Assembly: GCA_009768925.2 (NCBI GenBank) | Contig: VHIT02000016.1 | Span: 62,001-126,000 of the forward strand | DNA: 64,000 bases | Origin: Cryptosporidium bovis | Taxonomy: Eukaryota > Apicomplexa > Conoidasida > Eucoccidiorida > Cryptosporidiidae | Direction: 5' to 3' | Shown here: positions 38,453-48,115 of the stretch, piece by piece | Numbering within the stretch: the stretch's first letter is position 1 | Layout of the letters: each line of letters opens with the position of its first letter | Notes under the pieces: model-generated | What the model was told of the DNA's origin: nothing | Databases searched by the model: none | The model's input: the letters and a program-made list of their open reading frames with translations, nothing else | Program-made: the position numbers and the translations under genes

Positions 38453-41212
38453 TTAAGTTACTCTCAATAAATTTTTAATTTCAATTGATAAGTAATCACA
38501 CAAGACTATATTATAATTTAAATTCAAGGATTGAGTTAATATTTCAATGGGGCCTAGATCCCAATAACAGTTAATTCTCTTTATCTTATTCCACTCGAAA
38601 CCTCTTTCAGGTTTTGATAAAAAAAATCTTTGAATAGTATCTTTCTGTGTTTCTTTTTCACCAGTTAGTAATTCAAATGCGATTAAATGTATCCATGTAT
38701 CACCCAATTTACTGTCAACTTCAATTGCTCTTTCAAACCATTTTCTTGCTTTTAAATGATCATTCTTTCTCCAAAACAAGATTGCAATTGCAGACAAGAT
38801 GTATGGATCATTTTCACATCTTTCAAGAGCATATAGGTATTTTGATCTCTGGTTTCTTTCTGGTTCAGAAAAAACACTTTCAGCGTGCAATAATCCGGAT
38901 TTTGGACATTCCTTAAGAGCCTTCGAGATTAGTTGTGGGATGAAAGGCTTATTTCCTGCCTTTCTTTCTAGCTGGATCGTCTGAATCCAGAGTTCTGGTT
39001 GATTTTTTATTTTTGAACGAGCTAAATCAAGTACTGTCCTTGCTTTTTTCCAATTCATTTCACTGATTAATAAATCAACTATTGAGAGCCATAAATCGAC
39101 AGACTCAGGACAGTGTTTCACTCCATTTTCAAGTATAGAAATGGTTTCTGTTATTTCATTCTCATGTTTTTCATGATGTACCTTTCCATATAATAACCAA
39201 AGTTCTGGTGAGTTTGAAAATGCCTTTACAGAATCAGAGCAATATAAAATACAACGATCGTACTCCTTTTGTTTTCTTTCAAATTGAATGGACTCTATCC
39301 ATATATTAATTGTTGGGGAACTTACCCTCTCTCTTTCAAGAAGTATCCTTGCACGCTCTATTTCACCCTGAGAATTTTCTAGTTTGACAGCAGCAAGTAA
39401 TATTTGTTCCTTATTCCTAACACTTGTGTAGCCTTTTGATAGAATAAAACGTGCCAATTCAATATTTCCGTTATTTGCTTGGTTATTTGCAGCTTTTAAC
39501 CATAAAACTTCCTTTCCAGGGCAATGTTTCAATGACTCTTGTAACACAGAATCCATTCTATCTTTCCCACCAAACTTTTCTTCGAAATCTGCCCATTTAA
39601 TCCAAAAACTTTTTTTGGTTTTTAATTTCAAACGGGATGTATCAAATACTGTCCTTGCGGTAATTATATTGCCATTTTCAACTAATTTGTCAATTTCAGA
39701 AAACAATTCATCCTTAGATATGTCTTCATTACCTAAAAATAATGTATTTTTAATTATAGATTTGCATGTACAAGGGAAACCATCTTTCTCACATTGAGAA
39801 GCCTTTTCTAACCAATCTGTTCTTGAATGGACAAATCTTTTTGCGGATAGGCTTGAAATACAACGCTTTATAATTTTTTCAACCTTCTCAGTTTTATTAA
39901 CACTTTCCTCAAGTTTTGCTGCAGCGACCCAAATTCCAGGATTTGTTGGTAGTTCCTTTCTAGCATCATTTAATATCTTTTGAGAGTCAGAATAACTACT
40001 GAGAGACGCTAATCTCAACCAAAATTCCTCGTGTTGTGGAACACACTTAACTGCATTTGTGAGGAGATGCCTTTCTGATTCTTGTTCAACTAAAGATATA
40101 GCTTCTTTCCATAACTTTAATGAATTGGGTAATATTTCAAGGGCCTTTTTGATTATTAATAGCTTCCTGTTTTTTGTATTTTCTCTATTAGCTGCCTCTA
40201 GCCATATTTTTGCAGAGTTTGGTGCATTTTTTACTGCATTCGAAAGTATTTTGTTAATATCTCCTGGTTTTCCCAACCTTATCGCTTCCAGCCAAATATC
40301 CTCGTTCTTTGGACACATATCACATCCTTTATTCAATACTTCTCTTGCTTGCGAGATTCTACCCATAACTTCCTCGAATCTCGCAGCTGCTATCCAACCA
40401 GGCGCATGTTTCGGGTTTGTGTTGACTATAGATTTAAGAAGTAACCTGGCTTTCTTGATATCAGAAACATCGCCGTTTATTTTAATGTCTAAAGAATTTA
40501 ATGTATTTAAATAATTATCTGAGTCAATGACAGACTGTCCATGGACATTGTCCATGGCTTTATCCAGCTTTAATGAAAGAATGTTTCCTTTTGCAGTTCC
40601 AAGTTCATTCAACGAATAGAAATGATTTGTTTCATTTTTAGATGAATGGTTGTTACTCTCCTTCAAGATTTCAAGGGATTCTTTTTTCGCAGAATCAATT
40701 ATATGATCAGGGATTGGAGTATAATAGTTTGCATTTTTTTTTACCGAATAATCACTTAATTCTGGTATGCCATCCCATTCTTCAAGTTTAACATCACTTA
40801 AAGACTGTTTTAAATCTAGAAATTGTTGTTGTAGCGTTGGTCTGTGTTCTCTTGTTTTTGTTATTTCTTCTCTAAGTCTTTTTTCCCTTTGAATCTTTCT
40901 TCTTGAACTAAGTTTTTCATCAATCATATCATATATACTATCTGCCTGTCTGTCTTCATCGTCATATTTAATATTCTTGAATAAACCCTCATTAAAACCA
41001 GAAAATTTATCAAATTTGGTGTCCGAGTAATCACCGAAATCAGCCTCTATTACAATTGCTGAATCATCCCTACTTACACCACTTGCGAAACCAACTGCTC
41101 CACGACCTTTACCTGGAACATAGTCTGGTGGAGGCTCACCAAATATATTATTTCTTTTTGAGTTATCTTGTGCAGAATTTAATCCCAAAGAATAATTATA
41201 TTGTTCATTCAT
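38453..41212 (-). CDS. PRP6: Pre-mRNA-splicing factor PRP6 (U4/U6.U5 tri-snRNP)
   Basis: 919 aa from the ATG at 41212. The N-terminal PRP1_N domain is diagnostic: FGEPPPDYVPGKGRGAVGFA (about 24-43), then the SSRRKIQREKRLREE region. The rest (about 250-900) is a long array of HAT/TPR-like helical repeats with recurring W-[LI]-x-A-A and A-R-x-[VI]-[LF] patterns. PRP6 bridges U5 and U4/U6 snRNPs in the tri-snRNP. Length is close to that of yeast and human orthologues. It is intact, with no introns, even though it serves splicing in a genome with few introns. It lies 102 bp downstream of the NSE1-like gene on the same strand. Confidence 0.95.
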   Translation of the reverse strand: MNEQYNYSLGLNSAQDNSKRNNIFGEPPPDYVPGKGRGAVGFASGVSRDDSAIVIEADFGDYSDTKFDKFSGFNEGLFKNIKYDDEDRQADSIYDMIDEKLSSRRKIQREKRLREEITKTREHRPTLQQQFLDLKQSLSDVKLEEWDGIPELSDYSVKKNANYYTPIPDHIIDSAKKESLEILKESNNHSSKNETNHFYSLNELGTAKGNILSLKLDKAMDNVHGQSVIDSDNYLNTLNSLDIKINGDVSDIKKARLLLKSIVNTNPKHAPGWIAAARFEEVMGRISQAREVLNKGCDMCPKNEDIWLEAIRLGKPGDINKILSNAVKNAPNSAKIWLEAANRENTKNRKLLIIKKALEILPNSLKLWKEAISLVEQESERHLLTNAVKCVPQHEEFWLRLASLSSYSDSQKILNDARKELPTNPGIWVAAAKLEESVNKTEKVEKIIKRCISSLSAKRFVHSRTDWLEKASQCEKDGFPCTCKSIIKNTLFLGNEDISKDELFSEIDKLVENGNIITARTVFDTSRLKLKTKKSFWIKWADFEEKFGGKDRMDSVLQESLKHCPGKEVLWLKAANNQANNGNIELARFILSKGYTSVRNKEQILLAAVKLENSQGEIERARILLERERVSSPTINIWIESIQFERKQKEYDRCILYCSDSVKAFSNSPELWLLYGKVHHEKHENEITETISILENGVKHCPESVDLWLSIVDLLISEMNWKKARTVLDLARSKIKNQPELWIQTIQLERKAGNKPFIPQLISKALKECPKSGLLHAESVFSEPERNQRSKYLYALERCENDPYILSAIAILFWRKNDHLKARKWFERAIEVDSKLGDTWIHLIAFELLTGEKETQKDTIQRFFLSKPERGFEWNKIKRINCYWDLGPIEILTQSLNLNYNIVLCDYLSIEIKNLLRVT

Positions 41213-41314
41213 TATAACAAATAATATTCAGGAAATACTCATTCTTAAAATAATTAAAAAAAAAAAAACCGCATATTAAACATGTAATGAATGTATATAG
41301 GCAAAGTTATTAAT

Positions 41315-42091
41315 TCATACGGTTCTGTCAAGTATTAGCTCTGTATACGCTCTAGGACCTTCTGTGTAACTATCTCCTATAGATATAAGCCATTTTTCTC
41401 TCTCTAAAAACAACAATAGCTTTCTTACTGGTAACAGCGTAGAAGTGAATTAAAAGAAAATAAAAAAGGAAACATACCATCTTCTTTATTCATTTCACGT
41501 AAATCCTTGTTTAGGCAAATTTCATCAAATGATACAGGACCATCTACGCTAAATTTTTCGTATTCAAATGTGGTATTCTATCGAACTTACCTTTTGAAAC
41601 AATATAACTTAATAATTCTTATGACTAAAGTTAGTGATTAAAAGAGAAATAAAATAGAAAACATACCTTTTGCTTCACTAAATTCATTCATTTTTTTAAT
41701 TCCAAGTGAAAGTAGTGCATACTTCTCTGGACTAGAAGATTTAATGTCGCTTGAATCCTCAATGTTGCTTCTAATCCCAATGTACTCTTCACCTTTCCTA
41801 TCACTTGTAATAATTATTTCCATCAATAGCATTCTTAACTCATCATTACAAGCATCAACCAGTTCGAAAATATTTTCAAAAGAGTACTCAGTGTACTCCT
41901 ATTGAAGTTAAATTATTTGATTAGGGAAAGAAAAAAAAAACTTACGTTCAATACTCTCAAAAAATTGCTAGCATCCCTGACACTCGTAACCTTAGGAAAT
42001 TAATTATAAGAAAAGGTTATTGTCGAAACCATACCTTTACAAGCATAATACATTGTAAAAATAAGGAGATGACCCTTTTTCTGTTATTCAT
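41315..42091 (-). CDS. NSE1: SMC5/6 complex subunit NSE1-like, six exons, no RING domain
   Basis: Minus-strand exons 42091-42035, 41990-41946, 41898-41667, 41624-41591, 41548-41478 and 41427-41315 join to 183 codons plus stop. The introns are 44, 47, 42, 42 and 50 nt, each GT...AG with the frame kept. The start NNRKRVISLFLQCIMLVK parallels the first NSE1 helix; LRMLLMEIIITSD is followed by YIGIRSN, and YALLSLGIKKMNEFSEAK comes next. The winged-helix end EKWLISIGDSYTEGPRAY matches the NKWL...GEF...GRAxxE hallmark of NSE1. NSE1 works with NSE3 and NSE4 on SMC5/6 in DNA repair. Unlike typical orthologues, the protein ends right after the winged helix, with no C-terminal RING-like Cys cluster. 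Only about 100 bp remain before PRP6. Confidence 0.75.
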
Positions 42092-42180
42092 CGGGGTTTT
42101 TATAAAAACAATGATCAGATGATCTATTTGCGGTAACTTTACAAGGAAAAAAATAATTTCTATTTTAAAAGAATTTAAGT

Positions 42181-42822
42181 ATGATTTCTGATCTTGTAGT
42201 TAAAGATGAGTTCGGTCCAGGAAACATTCCAAAGGCTATGTTTATCTCCTCTATTGAAGAGTTTGTCGGAGAAAAGTCAATATATAATATTTTGGAGAGC
42301 ATCCAATTGTTAAATAGAAAATACAAGCTAATGGAGAACTCCTTTAAAGCGCAACAAGAATCTCTAGTTCTAAAAATACCAGATATTGAATTGGCAATAG
42401 ATACAATAACTCAGAGACAAAGGTTATTTGTAAGTTTAAGTTTTTTGTTGTTGTAAATTTTTTACTCTTTAGAATTCAAATATCCAAGAAGATCGTTTTT
42501 ATTTCCCTCTTGCGGATAATCTACTTGCAAAAGGGACCTCGTTACCGTCAAACAATGTTTACCTTTGGTTAGGGGTATGTTTATAATCACTCTTTTTGTC
42601 AATAAAATAACTTTTTAGGCAAACACTGTACTGGAGTACTCATTAGAAGAAGCTATGGAAGTATTGAATTCAAACCTGTCTACCGCAAAAAACACAATAA
42701 AGATATACCAAAAATCACTGGACTTTATCAGAGAACAAATAACTATCCTTGAAGTAAACACTGCAAGAATTCATAACTACGGAGTGATGATAAGAAAATC
42801 AAAGCAAGGAAACGCAAACTGA
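42181..42822 (+). CDS. PFDN3: Prefoldin subunit 3 (three exons)
   Basis: Exons 42181-42429, 42473-42574 and 42619-42822 give 184 aa. Introns are 43 and 44 nt, phase 0, with GTAAGT and GTATGT donors and CTTTAG/TTTTTAG acceptors. The start IPKAMFISSIEEFVGE and first helix (YNILESIQLLNRKYKLMENS) match prefoldin 3/VBP1. The second exon has QEDRFYFPLADNLLAKG and VYLWLGANTVLEYS across the splice, the family's conserved beta hairpin. The third exon is the second coiled-coil helix. Prefoldin delivers actin and tubulin to the CCT chaperonin. It is divergent from the NSE1-like gene, with only 89 bp between start codons. Confidence 0.93.
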
Positions 42823-42967
42823 AAGACAAGTGACTTCAAAGAAATTTAGGGGATTCAATCTAGTCTCAAACTATTTAAGCAAAGATCTAACCTTGGTATA
42901 AACCACGTAATGTTGCCATTACAGTCATGTTGCTTGCTCTAAACTAATAATTGTTTCTTAAGTGTCT

Positions 42968-43429
42968 TTATGGACTCATTGTTCCCTTCTTACTACCTTT
43001 CTTCCCGATTAGTGCCTTGCCCATCAAAGACTTTTCGATATGAGGTATAACACCACCACCAGCTATTGTGGCTTTGATTAGGGAGTCAAGTTCCTCATCA
43101 CCTCTGATGGCCAACTGAAGATGTCTGGGTGTTATACGCTTTACTTTAAGGTCCTTTGAGGCATTCCCTGCTAGCTCCAGTACTTCTGCTGTAAGATATT
43201 CTAATATTGCAGCTGCATAAACTGAAGCCGTTGAGCCCACACGACAATCACCAGGGATACGATGCTTCAACATACGTTGAATACGACCAACAGGGAATTG
43301 TAAACCTGCACGAGCTGCTCTTGATGTCGGTTGTTTCTTGCTTCCCTTCCCCGAACCAGCCTTTCCCTTACCACCGACCTTTCCACCAACTTTACCACCT
43401 ATTTTTCCAGAAGAAGTAGTGGCATCCAT
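42968..43429 (-). CDS. H2A.Z: Histone H2A.Z variant
   Basis: 153 aa from the ATG at 43429. The histone fold includes [16 protein letters not shown] and [20 protein letters not shown]. The acidic-patch/docking region [20 protein letters not shown] and the C-terminal IEKSLMG are the H2A.Z signature rather than canonical H2A. The N-terminal tail is long, with a Gly-Lys repeat ([20 protein letters not shown]) offering many acetylatable lysines. H2A.Z marks promoters and boundaries in nucleosomes. No intron. It is convergent with the prefoldin 3 gene. Confidence 0.95.
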   Translation of the reverse strand: MDATTSSGKIGGKVGGKVGGKGKAGSGKGSKKQPTSRAARAGLQFPVGRIQRMLKHRIPGDCRVGSTASVYAAAILEYLTAEVLELAGNASKDLKVKRITPRHLQLAIRGDEELDSLIKATIAGGGVIPHIEKSLMGKALIGKKGSKKGTMSP

Positions 43430-43971
43430 TGCTCACTTTTTTTATATTTACTTAAGGTGCAGAAAAAAAGTATTTGATTTACAAGAGAACAAACTGATTG
43501 AAAATCACTATTCCGTAGATTGTTTTTTTCTTCATGTGGACAATTTGTATGAGCGCTAAAACATGCCGCAAAAAATAACTTTTGTATGCATGTTTAGTGG
43601 ATTTTGAAAATCGAATCATGAAAATTGACAAGACTATTTAGGAGGCATAAATATTTTATTCCATACATTAAGTTTGCCAGGTAAATTTTCAAATTTAACA
43701 CATACTTTTTATATCAAAGTTTTGATAATTACATTGTTGTCTGCATTACTGATACTACTAAAATGTGTTTCCGACCTCATTAAATAAATAGTTGTTCAAG
43801 GGGTAAACATGTCTAAAAAACATTATTTTAGATAATTATGTAAATATTGTAGAATCTTATAGTAGGTTATTCTTTTTATTCTTTCTTTTTTATAAGGTCT
43901 TTAGAAAATTTTCTGACTTTAGAAATTGGCGCAATTTGCTATTCCTTTGAAATGGAAACGAGGACTTGGAA
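43430..43971. promoter_or_regulatory. Divergent promoter region of H2A.Z and PCID2 genes
   Basis: 542 bp. TTGGCGC at 43926-43932 lies 40 bp upstream of the PCID2 ATG. A short overlapping upstream ORF begins at 43952 (ATG), has eight codons and a stop at 43976-43978, and so overlaps the main ATG at 43972. Nothing else was recognised. Confidence 0.45.
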
Positions 43972-45249
43972 ATGTTAGCTCAAGAATGTAAGCACATTAT
44001 TAAATGGATATCTAGTGTTGAGTCTGGAGTAAATAGAAGAGATGGCAAGCTATTATCAAATCTTTTTAGTATAAGACATTTCAGGAATTTGTACAGAGGT
44101 AATATTACTTTATCTACACAAGATATAAAGGTAATTACACAGAAACATTTTCAGAACTCAAATTCAACATTTTCAGGTGTATTATTAACTTTAATTGAAA
44201 ATTTTCTGGAGTTAAATAGAGAAATAACAAAACCTAATTGCCAGTGGGGTACCGTACTTTCGAATGTAACAGCTTTACTTAATAGCTGGATAGAGGTTTA
44301 TCGAGATCCGGATGCAATACCTTGTCATTGGGTTGTCCCTGTACTTTCATCCACATGCATTCTTATATCGAAAATAGGTATTTTAGCTGATTCCAAATTG
44401 AATTCTGGTGACTTTGAAGATGAAGAAAGTGATGATTATCAAAACAGATATCAAATCGCAGTTCTCAATTCAATCAGACAACAAATTGGTAAATTTAGGG
44501 GTGATGAGGATAGACAAGCAGGATATGTTATATTAATGACTGAAAGTATTAAGTGTTGCATGCAACTCAGGAACATGCAGATGGCCTCAACGTTCATAAA
44601 GCATATAGAGTCTTCAAATATAAATTTAGAGAAAGTTCCCCGGGGACCAATGGTATTATTCTGTTATTTCCTCGGTAAACTTTACATGCAGCAGGATAGA
44701 TTTACCCTTGCAGAAGAACAATTAATGTGGGCATTTGGACACAGTGGAAAGAAAAAGACTAAATTAAAGAGTAATATTTTAGAATGTTTAATACCAGTGA
44801 AACTTAGACTTGGTTTTATTCCAAGAATCTCATTACTTAAGAAGTACGATTTAAAACATTATGTGGAAATATCAAAGGCATTAATACATGGTAATATTAA
44901 GCTCTTTGAACTTGCAATTGAAAAGTATTCATCAATATTTATTGCACATGGAACAATACTTTGTGTTGAAAGGGTAAAGTTTATTGTTTATAGAAATTTG
45001 ATGAAGCGAATTCGTAATTGGTGTTCCAAAAATGTAAAGGGAGACTCAAATAAGCTCACCTTTTCAATATTTGAAGTGGGTTTCAAGTGGCAATCTGATG
45101 AATTATTTGATCAACATGAAATGGCATGTATTTGTGCTAACTTGATTAAGTTAGGTTATGTTAAAGGTTATATTTCATGGGAACATCAGGTAATTGTGTT
45201 CTCTGCAAATGATCCTTTTCCAACACTAAAAAACATTAAAATACCATAA
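43972..45249 (+). CDS. PCID2: PCI-domain protein PCID2/Thp1 (TREX-2 complex)
   Basis: The frame opens at a TTG (43966); the first ATG is 43972, giving 425 aa, near the usual PCID2 length. Hallmarks are CYFLGKLYMQQDRFTLAEEQ, LIPVKLRLGFIPRISLLKKY and the TPR-to-PCI region LIHGNIKLFELAIEKYSS. The winged helix has ERVKFIVYRNLMKRI, CICANLIKLGYVKGYISW and the end FSANDPFPTL, paralleling QNPFPPL in animal PCID2. It pairs with Sac3/GANP and Sem1 in TREX-2, coupling transcription to nuclear mRNA export. An overlapping uORF just before the start may tune translation (inference). Confidence 0.92.
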   Translation: MLAQECKHIIKWISSVESGVNRRDGKLLSNLFSIRHFRNLYRGNITLSTQDIKVITQKHFQNSNSTFSGVLLTLIENFLELNREITKPNCQWGTVLSNVTALLNSWIEVYRDPDAIPCHWVVPVLSSTCILISKIGILADSKLNSGDFEDEESDDYQNRYQIAVLNSIRQQIGKFRGDEDRQAGYVILMTESIKCCMQLRNMQMASTFIKHIESSNINLEKVPRGPMVLFCYFLGKLYMQQDRFTLAEEQLMWAFGHSGKKKTKLKSNILECLIPVKLRLGFIPRISLLKKYDLKHYVEISKALIHGNIKLFELAIEKYSSIFIAHGTILCVERVKFIVYRNLMKRIRNWCSKNVKGDSNKLTFSIFEVGFKWQSDELFDQHEMACICANLIKLGYVKGYISWEHQVIVFSANDPFPTLKNIKIP

Positions 45250-45331
45250 TCCATAGCGAAATTATTTTTATTTTTTATGTTATTGTAACCGAGCTGAATT
45301 CAACATTTGACTTTTCCACCCTGATACTTTT

Positions 45332-46057
45332 TCATTGATAGTCGTCTACAAGTGTCCAGACTTGGAAGGCGTTCACGAGAAAATCTTCTCTGTTGGATAG
45401 TGAAGGGGAATCGTAAGTTGAACATGGGGATGACCAACCTCTGAAGAATTCTCCATCTATTGCCAATGAATAGGAACCTCCACCTCCTATTGCAATTCTC
45501 GAGTTATCGGTGTATATATAGAAGCAATTCTTCCCACTCCATGGAAAAACACTTAATCTGGATTTTAGCTTTTGTGTTTCTCTTGAGTTCTGTTCGACTT
45601 CACCTTCGAGATTAGTCTTATTCTGCTTGTCTTTTGTACAACACTCAACGGCGAATTCGGAGAAAAAATCAGATGTTCCGGTATAGGTTTGACTAAATTC
45701 TGAGATATTACTTATATCTTTGTTTACGGTTTGCTTTATATTGTTGGATAGTTGTTTATAGGTGAATACAAACATTTCTCCAGTTCCGTAGTAGTTTGCA
45801 GAATTTCTTATCGATTCAGAAATGAACGCACCGAACACCACACCATCAGTATCCCTTACAACTAGTATACTAGGCCCCTTACCTGATACTTTTCTGTAAA
45901 ACGAGCCAAATGATATTCCATGTAATTTAGAACAATATGAAAGTTGCCATCTTCTAAGTGCAAGAACTATTGGTAGATAAGAGGTTATTTCATCTACCAT
46001 ACTTTCATTCAATATTTTTCGTGCCCCTTCAGGGACTTTGAAACCTGTAACCCACAT
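45332..46057 (-). CDS. TLDc-domain protein (OXR1 family-like)
   Basis: 241 aa from the ATG at 46057; nearly the whole protein is a TLDc domain. Hallmarks: EITSYLPIVLALRRWQLSYC, LHGISFGSFYRKVSGKGPSI, VVRDTDGVVFGAFIS and the GTGEMFVFTY segment. After a variable insert rich in Lys/Gln/Asn comes CFYIYTDNSRIAIGGGGSYS, then FRGWSSPCSTYDSPSLS and the end FLVNAFQVWTLVDD. TLDc proteins are linked to oxidative-stress protection and V-ATPase regulation in other eukaryotes; the role here is unknown. TTGGCGG (minus strand, 46146-46140) lies about 85 bp upstream. No additional domain is attached. Confidence 0.9.
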   Translation of the reverse strand: MWVTGFKVPEGARKILNESMVDEITSYLPIVLALRRWQLSYCSKLHGISFGSFYRKVSGKGPSILVVRDTDGVVFGAFISESIRNSANYYGTGEMFVFTYKQLSNNIKQTVNKDISNISEFSQTYTGTSDFFSEFAVECCTKDKQNKTNLEGEVEQNSRETQKLKSRLSVFPWSGKNCFYIYTDNSRIAIGGGGSYSLAIDGEFFRGWSSPCSTYDSPSLSNREDFLVNAFQVWTLVDDYQ

Positions 46058-46443
46058 AAAAACCGAAAAGTACCACTACATTATTTGTTCAATTGTGAAA
46101 TATCTGTGATATTAAAGAGGATCAACTGTTACATACAGACCGCCAACAACACACAACCGATGGAGGGTTCTATCCAGGGAAACCAGAACCAATAACAGTG
46201 AATTCAAAAAAAATAATACGATAAAACAACTTAAAAATATAATGGGAAGTTCAGTCCTAAAAAATCTACCAGGGCGATATCATATAATAGTGCTCGTCCT
46301 AAGTCATTAACATCGAAGGTCTGCCAAAAGGAATCCCAAAAACGATAGTTGCAGAGTTAAGACGATAGAACAAGTCATTTTCATCTATACGATAATATAG
46401 ATACCCCAAAAAAAGGAGCTTAATATCTTAATAGATTCCCATT
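46058..46443. promoter_or_regulatory. Spacer between TLDc and L13A genes
   Basis: 386 bp between two minus-strand genes. It holds the E2F-like CCGCCAA (46140-46146) near the TLDc gene. No RNA gene or repeat was recognised. Confidence 0.35.
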
Positions 46444-47052
46444 CTACTCCTGGCCAGCAGCCCTTAAAATTTCCTGTTCCTCCTTCGACAATTTGTTGAA
46501 GACGGATTTTTGAGCACTTCTAAAAGCCTTGTCTTTTGCAACCTTTTTCAAAAAGAACGCATGTGATCTTTTTTTCCTCTTCTCTTCCAGAGAATTTATT
46601 GTTTTGGACTTATTGTACCCAACCAATGATGACAACGTTCCTAAGTCAGTGTACCTTCTCTGTGGTTTCAGTCTCAGCACACGTAGAGAAGCTGGGACTA
46701 CAACACGCTTGACTTTGTCAAATGGGGCAGGGCACCCGTCTAGTGTTGTCAATCTCGCTAAAGCAGCTGCACCCCTGGAAGTCTTATGGGGGATCATACC
46801 TCTTACAGCTCTGAACAATATCTTTGACGGGGCACGATGATGAAATGGACCCTTTCTAGGATTGGTGTTCATTCGCTTTCGTAAAAAATCCTGATATTTC
46901 AGGCGATTTCTATAAAGTGAACCAGATATATTAATCCCTTCACATCTTACTGCAACAATTTTTTGTCCGTTCAACAATTCTTTTGCAATAACAGAGGCCA
47001 AGCGTCCCAGTAAGGAACCACGACAATCGATAACGACTCTCCCTTTTGTCAT
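46444..47052 (-). CDS. RPL13A: 60S ribosomal protein L13A (uL13)
   Basis: 202 aa from the ATG at 47052. Typical uL13 features are [20 protein letters not shown] at the start, [20 protein letters not shown] and the long basic C-terminal extension [11 protein letters not shown] of eukaryotic L13A. Length matches the family. It is a structural component of the cytosolic large subunit. No intron. Confidence 0.97.
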   Translation of the reverse strand: MTKGRVVIDCRGSLLGRLASVIAKELLNGQKIVAVRCEGINISGSLYRNRLKYQDFLRKRMNTNPRKGPFHHRAPSKILFRAVRGMIPHKTSRGAAALARLTTLDGCPAPFDKVKRVVVPASLRVLRLKPQRRYTDLGTLSSLVGYNKSKTINSLEEKRKKRSHAFFLKKVAKDKAFRSAQKSVFNKLSKEEQEILRAAGQE

Positions 47053-47247
47053 CCTTGTCTGAACAGTATTTAATATAAATAACTTCGAGTTTCACTCAGG
47101 AAAAAAAATGATTCTAGGCCGTTCCAAGTCAGAAATTTTATTCCTTGCTAGTTTCAGAGACAGAAAAATAAATGAAACGTCTACATTAATTGCCGCCAAT
47201 AGCCCGCTCGGACACCAGACTGAAAATTTAAATAGTCAACTTGTTCG

Positions 47248-48012
47248 TTAGGAATGGTTATCTTGATGATGCACTTTCTTGTCCCATGGGTCCAAATCCG
47301 CTATATCCACTTCGAATAAATCATAAGAACCTTTTTTCTCAATTTCTATTACTAGGTTTTTTATACAGTCGAAATAGACAGACTTGAGTCCGATGCTTCC
47401 TATTACTTTTCCAACGAAGTCATCTCTTTCTGATTCATTTGAAAACTTACAGAATCTTATTTCCACAGATTTTTCTGCATCTAACAAGATACTTAATTTG
47501 AATCTCATTCCTGATCCGTAACATATAGGTGGAATTAATTCTCTGGCTCTTTTCCCTGTAATATCACTTCCCTCTTCGGAAGATTCAGCTTTATCGCTAC
47601 TATTAAACTTCACTTCTGATACCAATTCTCCAGTATCACTTATAAATTCTTTGTGTTTTGATTTCAGTTCTATGCCGTTCGTCTCATTTATACGTGTTAT
47701 CGGTGCTTCCTTATTAGTTCCAGTGCTATTGTAAGCTACACCATTCAGTTCTTTTTTTTGAGTTCTATCAATCCCATCTTGGCCTATAACACCAATCCCA
47801 AACTTTTCCATTACATAATTACTAATACTGTTTGCAGTATACTTTCTACTTTTGATTTGTTTTTCCACAGTATAATTTTGACTGGATAGTCTAATATTTT
47901 CATCTTTCAATTCATTTATTAAACATTGGAGGTTGACCACACTCTTTGAAATTCGTGTTTCTACACCTCTAAGCACTTCAACTGGAAGAGAACTGAGTAT
48001 TTTTTCGTCCAT
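47248..48012 (-). CDS. N-terminal coiled-coil protein with C-terminal globular domain, unknown
   Basis: 254 aa from the ATG at 48012. Residues about 20-55 (SVVNLQCLINELKDENIRLS) form a heptad-like coiled coil, followed by a polar Ser/Lys/Glu-rich linker. The C-terminal globular domain (about 165-245) alternates hydrophobic strands (MRFKLSILLDAEKSVEIRF, LVIEIEKKGSYDLFEVDIA). A coiled coil plus a small alpha/beta domain recalls kinetochore proteins with RWD folds. I cannot show that from sequence, so I leave it unnamed. It is divergent from the TFIIIC gene, with 103 bp between start codons. Confidence 0.7.
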   Translation of the reverse strand: MDEKILSSLPVEVLRGVETRISKSVVNLQCLINELKDENIRLSSQNYTVEKQIKSRKYTANSISNYVMEKFGIGVIGQDGIDRTQKKELNGVAYNSTGTNKEAPITRINETNGIELKSKHKEFISDTGELVSEVKFNSSDKAESSEEGSDITGKRARELIPPICYGSGMRFKLSILLDAEKSVEIRFCKFSNESERDDFVGKVIGSIGLKSVYFDCIKNLVIEIEKKGSYDLFEVDIADLDPWDKKVHHQDNHS

Positions 48013-48115
48013 AATTGTGTTTTCATTCCAAACGCATCATAGTTTATTTTCATGTTCTCTTGGGCGCTATATTTCCAATCACCCTCGACTTATTTATAAA
48101 TTTTGTATTCTTTTG

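Noticed and set aside
40059-40514. 151-codon plus-strand ORF
   Set aside because: Antisense to the HAT-repeat region of PRP6; a long shadow caused by biased repeat codons.
47933-48115. N-terminal extension of the TFIIIC-like protein from a TTG
   Set aside because: Non-ATG start inside the divergent neighbour; the ATG at 48116 precedes the conserved domain directly.
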